Source: Planctomycetota bacterium
GTDB lineage: Bacteria; Planctomycetota; Brocadiia; JAJRTI01
DNA: 22,101 nucleotides
Direction: 5' to 3'
Assembly: GCA_024278415.1 (NCBI GenBank)
Contig: JAJRTI010000050.1
Location: 1 to 22,101 of the forward strand
The position numbers and the translations under genes were made by a program. This document shows, piece by piece, positions 5,775 through 12,866 of this stretch. The notes under the pieces were generated by a model. It was not told the DNA's origin. It saw nothing but the letters and a program-made list of their open reading frames with translations, and did no database searches. Position 1 is the stretch's first letter. The number at the start of each line of letters is the position of its first letter.

Positions 5775-6668
5775 TCACTTCGTCTTGCTCTGAGCCGCGC
5801 CAAGCGTCAGGTACTTGAACAACTCGGACTGGGCGGAGAGGAGGATGGTGGTCTTCTTGTCGAGGAACTTGCGGTAGGCTTCGAGGGTGCGGCTGAGCTT
5901 GTAGAATTCGGGGTCCTTCTCGTGGGCCTTGGCGAAGATGTGGATCGCGTCGGCCTCGGCTTGGCCCTCGATTTTCTTCGCTTCGGCCGCGGCCGCGTCG
6001 AGCATGATGCGGTATTGCTTGTCCGCGTCGGCTCGGATCTTCAGCGCCTGCTCCTCGCCTTGTGCGCGGTATTCCTTGGCGATGCTTTGGCGCTCGGTGC
6101 GCATGCGCTGGAACACGCTGTCCCGCACTTGAGCCGGCACGCCCACGCGCTTGATCCGCACGTCGGCGATCTCGATGCCGTAGGACTCCTTGGCGCGCTG
6201 GGCGCAACGCGTGGCCACGCCGTTGGGGCCGTTCATGATCTCGTCGAGCTTGTGCAGCTTCGGGTCCGTAGAGACAAACGCTTCGAGCGCGTGTTGGCCC
6301 ACGGTGGCCGCGAGTTCCGACCAGACCATGTCGTGGAGGCGCGCCTCGGCGCCCGCGGCATCGTTCACTGCTTCGAGGAAAAGCTGCGGATCCACGACGC
6401 GCCAGCAGACGTACACGTCGAGGTCGAGAGGCTCCTTCTTGGCCGAGGAGAACTCCGACGGCTTGGGGTCGTAGATCTGGAGGCGGCGGTCGATGCGGAT
6501 GGCCGACTGCCACGGCAGCTTCCCATGCAGGCCGGCTTGTGAGAACGTGTTCACGGCGCGGCCGAATTGCGTGACGATGACGAATTCCGTCTCGTCGACG
6601 AAGACGACGCTCCGGTAGAGCGCCGTGGCGGCCACGGCCGCGATGAGGAGGATCCATTTGGGTTTCAT
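5775..6668 (-). CDS. HflC-type SPFH membrane protein
   Basis: The product is a 297-residue SPFH/band-7 protein of the HflC branch. One N-terminal span (about residues 5-19) is followed by VDETEFVIVTQFGRAV, the usual post-membrane HflC segment. DRRLQIYDPKPSEF and LDLDVYVCWRVVDPQLFL follow. GIEIADVRIKRVGVP precedes FQRMRTERQSIAKEYRAQGE, which opens a long charged coiled coil rich in alanine and glutamate (about 190-250). HflC normally pairs with HflK in a periplasmic dome that controls FtsH. Here it lies between the ATPase-HflK fusion and a second HflK-like gene, so it could pair with either. The ATG start is fixed by the short n-region. No Shine-Dalgarno sequence is visible. Confidence 0.9.
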   Translation of the reverse strand: MKPKWILLIAAVAATALYRSVVFVDETEFVIVTQFGRAVNTFSQAGLHGKLPWQSAIRIDRRLQIYDPKPSEFSSAKKEPLDLDVYVCWRVVDPQLFLEAVNDAAGAEARLHDMVWSELAATVGQHALEAFVSTDPKLHKLDEIMNGPNGVATRCAQRAKESYGIEIADVRIKRVGVPAQVRDSVFQRMRTERQSIAKEYRAQGEEQALKIRADADKQYRIMLDAAAAEAKKIEGQAEADAIHIFAKAHEKDPEFYKLSRTLEAYRKFLDKKTTILLSAQSELFKYLTLGAAQSKTK

Positions 6669-6708
6669 GTCAGTTTGAAAGGCGCTAAAGATCAGAGGCC
6701 ACAGGGGC

Positions 6709-6730
6709 GATGGTTGATGGTTGATGGTTC
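6709..6730. repeat. Heptad tandem repeat GATGGTT
   Basis: Three consecutive GATGGTT units and a partial fourth lie in the 103-bp gap between the fusion gene and the HflC-like gene. The unit is shared with the array at 5380-5440. Confidence 0.75.
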
Positions 6731-6771
6731 ATGGGCCGAGGGCGATTCCGCATGAACTATCCGCCCTTCTG

Positions 6772-9714
6772 CTACTCCTGGGCAGGGAACACGGGTTCGG
6801 CCAGTTCGGCCGGCGCGGGCTTGATGGTGAAGAGTTGCTTCGCACCCAAGTACAGGATCCGCCGCGCTCCCTTGGGTGCGCGGTCGATGATGATCTTCTT
6901 GCGGCCGGCGAGGACCTGCTCGATTGTTTCGAGGTAGAGGCGCAGGTCCGTGGTCTCTGGGGCGTCCGCGTGTGCGTCTGCGACTTTGATGAAGCGCTCC
7001 GCGGCGGCGGCCGCCAGCTCGACTCGGCCCTCGCGCATGGCCTCGGCCGCGCGCAGCGTGGCTTCAGACTCGCCGCGGGCCTTGGCCGCGCGTTCGTTTT
7101 GGTAGGCGGTCGCCTCGTTGATGCGCGACTCCTTATCTTCGAGCGCGCTGGTCACTTCACGGAACGCTGGCACGACTTCCATGGGCGGATGCACGTCGAG
7201 CAGGCACACGCGCTGCACCTCGAGGCCGCAGTCGAGTGCGGCGAGGGCGCGGGCCATGCGCGCTTTGAGCACGGCTTCGATGGCCGAGCGCTCTGTGCCG
7301 AGCACGGTGTCGATCGTGCGTTGGCTCAGTTCGGAGCGCAGCGCGGCTTCGGCCGTATTGCGCACGAGCGCGTCCCACTTGCTCTTGCCGGCGCCCATGC
7401 GCTCGCCTATGCGGCACACCGCGGCCTTCGCGTTGGCCACGCGATAGTGCACGGCGAGATTCACGTCTACGAGGTTCTCGTCGCCGGCCCAGACCGTGGC
7501 CTCTTCCTGCTGTTGCTCGATCTTGGCGTTGCGGTGCTGCACGTTCCATTCGTAGGCCGGCGGCTCCACCGTCGTGCCAGGCCGGGTGCGAAAGCCGACC
7601 TCGACGCGGCGCGTCTTCGCGACGCGCACGATACGGTGCTTGCCGAAGGGCGCGGGCAGGCGCACGTGCAGGCCCGGCGGCTCGGCTGCGTCCACGACCC
7701 TGCCGAAGTGCTGCACCACGGCCACTTCGCCGATGCGGACGACGTGCACCCCGCTGAGCAGGTAAAGCAGCAGGGCCCCGCCAGCGGCCCAGGCGAGCAT
7801 GGGCCGCCACTTGGCCGCGAGCGCGCTGAACCGGGCGGCGGTCCGCTCGCGCCACTTGCTGAAGTCGAAGAGCAAGCGCATCGAGTTCATGACCACGACG
7901 AGCGAACTGGCCTGGTGCAGGACCGCGGCCCAGATGGGTGTGAGCCAACCCAGGGACGCGGCGGCCACTCCGAGCGCGTTGACGACGATCGCGAACGCGA
8001 AGATGTTCTGCCAGATCGTGCGCAGCGTGCGCCGGCCGAGCGCAATCGCATCCGCGAGCTTCGTTAGGTCGTCGCCGACGAGCACGAGGTCCGCGGCCTC
8101 GACCGCGATGTCCGTGCCGATGTTGGCGAGCGTGACTCCCACGTCCGCGGCCACGAGCGATGGGGCGTCGTTGATGCCGTCGCCGACCATCGCTACGGGG
8201 GCCGCTTGGCGCTGGATATCGCGCAGCGCTTCGAGCTTTTGGTCCGGCAGCAGCCCGGCGCGCACGTCGCGGATGCCCAGCCGTGCGGCCACGGCCTGAG
8301 CCGCGGCATCGTTGTCGCCGGTGAGCATGACGATGCGCTCGACGCCCAGCTTGCGGAGCGCGCGGATGGTTTGTTTCGACTCGTGGCGCACCGTGTCCTG
8401 CACTGCGATCACACCGACGAGGTGGCGGCCCTGTGCGACGTAGGCGAGTGTGCCGCCGGCCTGCGTCACCCGTGCGAGCCGTGCGTCGATGGCTTCTGGC
8501 ACGGCCACCTCCGCGGCGGCCATGAAGCGCCAGTTGCCCACGCGGGTGACTTGGCCGGCCACGATTGCCTGCGCGCCTAGGCCGGGCTGTGCGGCGAAGT
8601 CTGTCGGCTCGGCGGTCGCGATGCCGTCGGCTTGTGCGCGCTCGACAATGAGTTGCGCGATGGGGTGCTCGGAGTTGCGTTCGACTGCCGCGGCCGCGCG
8701 CAGCACGTCGGCCTCCGCGTGGTTTGGGGCTGGGAAGACGTCCGTGATGCGCAGCTTGGCGAGGGTGAGCGTGCCGGTCTTGTCGAACACGACCGCCTTG
8801 AGCTTGCCCATGGATTCGAGCACGGCTCCGCCCTTGACGAGGATGCCCTTTCGCACGAGCCCACCGATGCCCGCGGCGACCGCGGTGGGCGTGGCGAGCA
8901 CGAGTGCGCAGGGGCAGGCCACCACGAGCACGGCCACCGCGCGCATCACGTCCTTGGTGGCCCAGAAGGTGGCGCCTGCCGCGACAAGCACGATCGGCAC
9001 GAAGAAGGTTGCGTAGCGGTCTGCAAGGCGCTGGGCCGGGGCCTTCGCGGCTTCGGCCTCCTCGACCAAGTGAATGACGCGATCGAGCGTGGTGTCCTCG
9101 CCGAGGCGTTCGACCGCGAGTTCCATCGCGCCGTGGAGGTTGATCGTGCCCGCGAAGACCTTGTCGCCGGGGGCTTTGTCCGCCGGCACGGATTCGCCGG
9201 TGATGGGGCTCTGGTCCACGGACGAGCCGCCACTGATCACGCAGCCATCGACCGGGATGCGGTCGCCCGGGCGCACGAGGACGACGTCGTCGGGCCGGAT
9301 CTCCTCGACGGGCACGATGGTCTCGTCGCCGTTGCGCCGGACGCGCGCGTCTTGAGGCCGCAGGGCGAGGAGCTTCTCGATGCCGGACCGCGTGCGGCCG
9401 ACCGCGAAGTCCTCGAGCGCCTCGCCGATGAGCATGATGAGGATGACTTCCGCGGCGACCGGGTATTGCCGGGTGAGCAGCGCCGCGATGGCTGCGAGCC
9501 CCACCGCGAGGTCGGCCGAGATCTTAAACCGCAGCAGCCCGGCGATGGCTTCGTAGAAGATGCCGAACCCGCCCACAAGCGTGAGCACCATGGCGAGGTC
9601 AAACCCGAACACCCTGGTGACCGTGCCGGTCAGGTACAGGGCGAGCCCGATCGCCACAAGGACCGTGACGGCGAGGTGCCGTTTGTGTGGGTTTTGGAGG
9701 ATCTTGCGCAGCAT
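6772..9714 (-). CDS. P1B heavy-metal ATPase fused to an HflK-type SPFH domain
   Basis: One uninterrupted 980-codon frame encodes two known modules. Residues 1-620 are a P1B metal-exporting ATPase without an N-terminal metal-binding (HMA) domain. Spans are at about 14-33, 38-60, 64-100 (two), 235-253 and 258-280. ITGES is at 171-175, the metal site CPC at 267-269, phosphorylation motif DKTGTL at 311-316, EHP at 349-351, GDGINDAP at 511-518, and the last two spans at 570-615 include HQASS (600-604). A 20-residue basic linker leads to a ninth span (about 638-656). An HflK-type SPFH domain follows (about 657-880: VVQHFGRV, then GDENLVDVNLAVHYRV, then REVTSALEDKESRINEA) with a coiled-coil tail. 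With eight pump spans the C-terminus is cytoplasmic, so the ninth span puts the SPFH domain in the periplasm, as in HflK. The metal is unknown. Confidence 0.92.
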   Translation of the reverse strand: MLRKILQNPHKRHLAVTVLVAIGLALYLTGTVTRVFGFDLAMVLTLVGGFGIFYEAIAGLLRFKISADLAVGLAAIAALLTRQYPVAAEVILIMLIGEALEDFAVGRTRSGIEKLLALRPQDARVRRNGDETIVPVEEIRPDDVVLVRPGDRIPVDGCVISGGSSVDQSPITGESVPADKAPGDKVFAGTINLHGAMELAVERLGEDTTLDRVIHLVEEAEAAKAPAQRLADRYATFFVPIVLVAAGATFWATKDVMRAVAVLVVACPCALVLATPTAVAAGIGGLVRKGILVKGGAVLESMGKLKAVVFDKTGTLTLAKLRITDVFPAPNHAEADVLRAAAAVERNSEHPIAQLIVERAQADGIATAEPTDFAAQPGLGAQAIVAGQVTRVGNWRFMAAAEVAVPEAIDARLARVTQAGGTLAYVAQGRHLVGVIAVQDTVRHESKQTIRALRKLGVERIVMLTGDNDAAAQAVAARLGIRDVRAGLLPDQKLEALRDIQRQAAPVAMVGDGINDAPSLVAADVGVTLANIGTDIAVEAADLVLVGDDLTKLADAIALGRRTLRTIWQNIFAFAIVVNALGVAAASLGWLTPIWAAVLHQASSLVVVMNSMRLLFDFSKWRERTAARFSALAAKWRPMLAWAAGGALLLYLLSGVHVVRIGEVAVVQHFGRVVDAAEPPGLHVRLPAPFGKHRIVRVAKTRRVEVGFRTRPGTTVEPPAYEWNVQHRNAKIEQQQEEATVWAGDENLVDVNLAVHYRVANAKAAVCRIGERMGAGKSKWDALVRNTAEAALRSELSQRTIDTVLGTERSAIEAVLKARMARALAALDCGLEVQRVCLLDVHPPMEVVPAFREVTSALEDKESRINEATAYQNERAAKARGESEATLRAAEAMREGRVELAAAAAERFIKVADAHADAPETTDLRLYLETIEQVLAGRKKIIIDRAPKGARRILYLGAKQLFTIKPAPAELAEPVFPAQE

Positions 9715-9803
9715 GGGGCGAGCGGAGTTTCACGCAAAGGCAAGAAGGCGGTGGGCCAGGCCATCGTGCTGTGTGTTGCCTCTCAGGCGAGCAAAGCTCT
9801 GCG

Positions 9804-9832
9804 AGTATAGCATGCCCCGCTGTGCTTCGGAA
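9804..9832 (-). promoter_or_regulatory. Probable promoter of the ATPase-SPFH cluster
   Basis: On the - strand an extended -10, TGCTATACT (9812-9804), lies about 90 bp upstream of the fusion-gene ATG. The best -35 at 17-bp spacing is TTCCGA (9832-9827), matching only three of six consensus bases. The extended -10 could compensate. The same nine-base -10 occurs at two other promoters in this window. Confidence 0.45.
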
Positions 9833-9889
9833 GGCGCTCGATGGCCATCGCCATGCGGCCAGTGCGGTCTCGGTGCCGCGGGCTCGCGT

Positions 9890-10528
9890 TCATCCCTGCT
9901 GTGGTTCGGGCGGCGCCCCTTGGTCTGGGCCGGGTTCATTCGCCGGGGGCTCTGGTGCTCTGTCCCCTGGGGCATCTTCGGGCGGTGGATGTTCGTTGGG
10001 GTTTGGGCCGCGGGCCGGCTCGCCGGGTGCGTTGTCTGCCTTGGCCTCCGGAGGCGCTGCGCCACGCGCGTCCACGTTGGCCGGCTTTTCAGGCTGGGGC
10101 TCGGCGGGCGTATCCGGTGCATCGGCCGCGTCAGGTTTGGCATCGGGCAGGGGCTGATCGGGAGCGGCCACGTCGCCCGGCTGGAGGCTGGCTTTCGCGT
10201 TGCCCGGCCTGTCGGGACCCGGCGTTTCAGTTGGGGGCGTGTCGGTGGGGGGGGCGTTTGCGGGGCGGGACGTGTCGGCCGGGGGGCCAGGCGCCTCCGC
10301 CGGCTCCGGCTGCTCGCTTGGGACTTCGACGCCAGCGGGGTTGCTCGATGGCCGCGGCATGCCGGTGCTGCGGGGCCGATTGGGCACCTTGGGCGTGGGG
10401 GTGCCAATGGGTGGGTTTGCGGGCGGTTTCGGTTGTGGCTTCTCGCATGAGCGAACGGCGAGGATGATGGCGAGCGCCACCGCGCATAGGACCACGACGA
10501 TCAGCGGTGTTTTGTTCTTCTTATCCAT
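9890..10528 (-). CDS. Proline-rich single-span membrane protein
   Basis: I do not recognise a family. The 212-residue product starts MDKKNKT, has one hydrophobic span (about residues 8-26), then C28 without a proper lipobox. The remaining ~184 residues are low-complexity and rich in Pro, Ala, Glu and Asp, with 55 prolines by my count. It is predicted to be N-in with a disordered, extended periplasmic tail, as in spacers that reach across the periplasm. The ATG at 10528 is supported by AAGGG just upstream and a good promoter 50 bp further up. The opposite strand is open too but encodes only glycine-rich shadow sequence. It ends 175 bp before the fusion gene; whether it belongs functionally to the SPFH cluster is unknown. 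Confidence 0.65.
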   Translation of the reverse strand: MDKKNKTPLIVVVLCAVALAIILAVRSCEKPQPKPPANPPIGTPTPKVPNRPRSTGMPRPSSNPAGVEVPSEQPEPAEAPGPPADTSRPANAPPTDTPPTETPGPDRPGNAKASLQPGDVAAPDQPLPDAKPDAADAPDTPAEPQPEKPANVDARGAAPPEAKADNAPGEPARGPNPNEHPPPEDAPGDRAPEPPANEPGPDQGAPPEPQQG

Positions 10529-10578
10529 AGCCCTTACTCGCTTGTTGCGAACATGCGGAGCACACACACTACAACTCC

Positions 10579-10606
10579 ATTGTACCTTCGGGCGCGCGGC
10601 CGTCAA
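10579..10606 (-). promoter_or_regulatory. Sigma70-like promoter of the proline-rich gene
   Basis: On the - strand TTGACG (10606-10601) and TACAAT (10584-10579) are separated by 16 bp. They sit in the 93-bp gap between the HD gene's stop and the proline-rich gene's ATG, and predict a 5' leader of about 45 bases. Confidence 0.6.
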
Positions 10607-10621
10607 ACACAGCCGGCGCCC

Positions 10622-11722
10622 TCAGACGAGGTCCGCGTTCATCTGTCGCAGCCGTTCGAGCACTTCGTCCACCGTATCGACGAGCCGCCCTGGCTCGCGG
10701 CCCTGCGTATCGAGTTCGCGCAGGTCCATGAGGTCGTCGAACCACTCCGACCCGCGCAGGCGTCTCGCGGCGCGGCTGCCCAGCGTGCCGTCGTGCAGCT
10801 TGAGCGCGTGCATATGGTGCTCGATGAGGAATTTGGTGCGATCGGTCACCATCTCGGCGACGGCCTCCGCGCCGGCCGCGGCGTGGTCGCGTGGGTCGAT
10901 GGCTTTGCCCGCGTCGTGGAGCAGCGCGGCCTCCGCGAACTCCACGTCCCATGGCCGTTCGCGTTCGGCCAACTCGAACACTTGAAGGCTGTGGTAGAGC
11001 GTGTCGCCCTCAGGGTGATGCACGGGGCCGCCTTTCACGCCCTCCAACGGTAGTAGTAAGAGCTTGAACATTTCGTAGCGGTCGACGACGTACGTGTGCC
11101 TGTCGAGTTCCGCGTCAAGGTCCACCTCCGGATGCTCGCGCTGGATCAACTCCTGGAGCCCTTGGACGCCGGTTTTCTCGATGGGCTTGCCGGTGATGGA
11201 GCTGCGGAAGGGGTAGCTGGCTTGGTCTTCGCGATACACGTTCAGTTCGACCTCGAACTTGCCGTGCACGTGCACGTGGGTGAAGACGCGTTCCTCGTTG
11301 AACTTGACGATGCGCTTGTATTCGGAGTGGTACGGGATGCCGAGCGCGTCGAGGCGCATGGTGACCGCGGAGAGGGAGTTGCTGAACACGTGGAGGTCGA
11401 TGTCGGAGCCGTGACGGATGTGGCCGGTGTACACGCTGCCGTGGAGCTTGGGTCTGAGGTCTTCAAGCTCGCGCATGAGCCAAAGCGCGTGCACGCGCAT
11501 GTCGGCCAGGCGTTCGGTGCGGCCGTCGCCCTCGTGGAGCGCGGCCAGCTTGAGGATCTCGTCGCGTATCTCCGCGTTGGACGGCAAGTCTTGGGGTTTG
11601 ACGTTGCGGCCAAGCCGGCGCGTGGCCTTGCGCTTGGCGGTGTAGTACTCGGTCTCCTGCCGGAGGTACATCATCCTTGCGGCGTCCAATGCGATCTGCT
11701 TGCGGATGCGCGGGTCGGGCAT
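10622..11722 (-). CDS. Nucleotidyltransferase-HD domain protein
   Basis: The 366-residue product joins two catalytic folds. Residues ~90-165 resemble a DNA-polymerase-beta-type nucleotidyltransferase: HGSDIDLHVF (G105, S106, D107, D109) is the GS-x-DxD core, and FEVELNVY near 156-163 could supply the third acidic residue. Residues ~240-310 are an HD phosphohydrolase-like domain with YHS (H244), LLHDAG (H269, D270), H280 and EHH (301-303). Combined NTase-HD proteins include CCA-adding, GlnD-like and (p)ppGpp-type enzymes. This one lacks the further motifs of those groups that I would recognise, so its nucleotide substrate is open. The ATG at 11722 was chosen because the 49 upstream in-frame codons translate non-coding repeat-like sequence. 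Its promoter is divergent from the tRNA-tuf promoter. Confidence 0.72.
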   Translation of the reverse strand: MPDPRIRKQIALDAARMMYLRQETEYYTAKRKATRRLGRNVKPQDLPSNAEIRDEILKLAALHEGDGRTERLADMRVHALWLMRELEDLRPKLHGSVYTGHIRHGSDIDLHVFSNSLSAVTMRLDALGIPYHSEYKRIVKFNEERVFTHVHVHGKFEVELNVYREDQASYPFRSSITGKPIEKTGVQGLQELIQREHPEVDLDAELDRHTYVVDRYEMFKLLLLPLEGVKGGPVHHPEGDTLYHSLQVFELAERERPWDVEFAEAALLHDAGKAIDPRDHAAAGAEAVAEMVTDRTKFLIEHHMHALKLHDGTLGSRAARRLRGSEWFDDLMDLRELDTQGREPGRLVDTVDEVLERLRQMNADLV

Positions 11723-11783
11723 GCTCAGTACAGCATTTCTTGAGTTCGTGTGGCACACACGCCAGTGCGCAAGGGCGGGATAG

Positions 11784-11807
11784 TGGAATGCTGGAAGGCT
11801 GGAATGT
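11784..11807. repeat. Octamer tandem repeat TGGAATGC
   Basis: Three units with an 8-bp period (tggaatgc, tggaaggc, tggaatgt) lie in the 274-bp spacer between the HD gene and the tRNA operon promoter, inside the predicted 5' leader of the HD gene. Confidence 0.6.
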
Positions 11808-11911
11808 GCGCGCAGCCAACGCGGAGACGGATTTGCGGAACGCCGCTCTTGGCGCCGCGTCATTGGCACGAGGACAGGCGACTGGGTGTTGGGGCTGGCA
11901 CCGGGGCTGCT

Positions 11912-11939
11912 AGTATAGCAGCGCCGCTGGCCGGTGCAA
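11912..11939 (-). promoter_or_regulatory. Promoter of the nucleotidyltransferase-HD gene
   Basis: On the - strand TTGCAC (11939-11934), a 16-bp spacer and TATACT (11917-11912) are preceded by TGC, giving an extended -10. It is back to back with the tRNA operon promoter, whose -35 lies 57 bp away. The leader to the ATG at 11722 would be about 180 bases. Confidence 0.6.
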
Positions 11940-11996
11940 TGCGCCCGCGCGTGGTGCGGGTGCGTAGGCCTGCACAGAATTGTTGGAGAATTCCTG

Positions 11997-12024
11997 TTGC
12001 AATCGGCGTCTGGTGTGCTATACT
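11997..12024 (+). promoter_or_regulatory. Promoter of the tRNA-tuf operon
   Basis: TTGCAA (11997-12002), a 16-bp spacer and TATACT (12019-12024) with an upstream TGC form a strong extended -10 promoter. It lies about 90 bp before the first tRNA. Confidence 0.7.
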
Positions 12025-12115
12025 ATGCGTCTCCCGCTATCGGTCTGAGGTGCTGCGAGGCGCGTGCGCGCGGCGATGCCAGATGGGCCTTTGGCGTGTG
12101 ATCTTTGCCATCTGT

Positions 12116-12188
12116 GCTAGCGTAGCTCAATTGGTAGAGCAGCTGATTTGTAATCAGCAGGTTGAGAGTTCGAGTCTCTCCGTTAGCT
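12116..12188 (+). tRNA. tRNA-Thr (anticodon TGT)
   Basis: The cloverleaf is complete over 73 bases. The acceptor arms are GCTAGCG and CGTTAGC (one G-T pair). The anticodon stem is GCTGA/TCAGC with anticodon TGT at 12149-12151. The T arm GAGAG/CTCTC encloses TTCGAGT. CCA is not encoded. It is first in the order Thr-Tyr-Gly-Thr-tuf, as in the E. coli tufB operon. Confidence 0.97.
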
Positions 12189-12209
12189 CTCCAAGGTGAG
12201 CGCCCTTCT

Positions 12210-12291
12210 GGGCGGATTCCCGAGCGGTCAAAGGGAGCAGACTGTAAATCTGCTGGCGTCGCCTTCGGAGGTTCGAATCCTCCTCCGCCCA
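12210..12291 (+). tRNA. tRNA-Tyr (anticodon GTA)
   Basis: This is an 82-base class II tRNA with a long variable arm. The acceptor arms GGGCGGA and TCCGCCC pair fully. The anticodon stem GCAGA/TCTGC carries GTA at 12244-12246. The T arm GGAGG/CCTCC encloses TTCGAAT. CCA is not encoded. Confidence 0.97.
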
Positions 12292-12378
12292 CTTTGCTTC
12301 GAGCGCTAGTTTGGAGCGCCGCACCTGGCGATCCGCCTGGAGCTGCCGGGAGGCCTGGCCTCCAGCGGCGTCTGGCCC

Positions 12379-12449
12379 GCGGGTGTAGCTCAATGGTAGA
12401 GCCCTGGCCTTCCAAGCCAATCATGTGGGTTCGATTCCCACCACCCGCT
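12379..12449 (+). tRNA. tRNA-Gly (anticodon TCC)
   Basis: The tRNA is 71 bases long. The acceptor arms GCGGGTG and CACCCGC pair fully and the T arm is GTGGG/CCCAC. The anticodon TCC is at 12411-12413. The outermost pair of the anticodon stem is a C-A mismatch (12404/12420), otherwise canonical. CCA is not encoded. Confidence 0.96.
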
Positions 12450-12550
12450 TTTGGCAAAGCCGGCCTTGGCCGCGCCTGATCGCCGCGCGCCCGTGAGTCG
12501 GACGCTGGAGGGAGGTCGGCTGCCCGCGCCCGCGTGGGGGCGGAAAACGC

Positions 12551-12579
12551 TTGACAAGCCCCGGCGTTTCCTCTATATT
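12551..12579 (+). promoter_or_regulatory. Strong internal promoter before tRNA-Thr(GGT)-tuf
   Basis: TTGACA (12551-12556, perfect -35), a 17-bp spacer and TATATT (12574-12579) form a near-consensus sigma70 promoter. It would let thrT-tuf and downstream genes be expressed independently of the three upstream tRNAs. Confidence 0.75.
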
Positions 12580-12659
12580 GGAGCGCTTTTCCCCTGTGCG
12601 CCAAGGTTCGATGGTTGCCGGCGCTTCGAGCACTGCAGCGCAGGGCTGCTGACGACCGC

Positions 12660-12731
12660 GCTGCTGTGGCTCAGTGGTAGAGCACGTCCTTGGTAAGGAC
12701 GAGGTCCTGGGTTCAAATCCCAGCAGCAGCT
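12660..12731 (+). tRNA. tRNA-Thr (anticodon GGT)
   Basis: The cloverleaf spans 72 bases. The acceptor arms GCTGCTG and CAGCAGC pair fully. The anticodon stem CGTCC/GGACG carries GGT at 12692-12694. The T arm is CTGGG/CCCAG. It is the last tRNA before tuf, 135 bp upstream of its ATG. CCA is not encoded. Confidence 0.97.
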
Positions 12732-12866
12732 CCCGATCATCGTGCCATGCCAGGAGCGTGGTGCGGTGCCGAGTAGTCGGAAAGTCATTATTATCAAGTC
12801 TGTCGTTTCGCCAAGTCGCGCCCAGGGTTGCCTGGCGCGCATGCACTCATCAGGAGGTCCATCACC

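Noticed and set aside
5465..5818. 117-codon + strand gene with a good Shine-Dalgarno
   Set aside because: The frame passes through two palindromic repeats and overlaps the HflC-like 3' end; there is no conserved-looking sequence beyond the first codons. Kept only as a low-interest finding.
6721..8067. 448-codon + strand frame opposite the SPFH part of the fusion gene
   Set aside because: Its composition is that of a complement-strand shadow. The - strand frame has clear domain motifs throughout.
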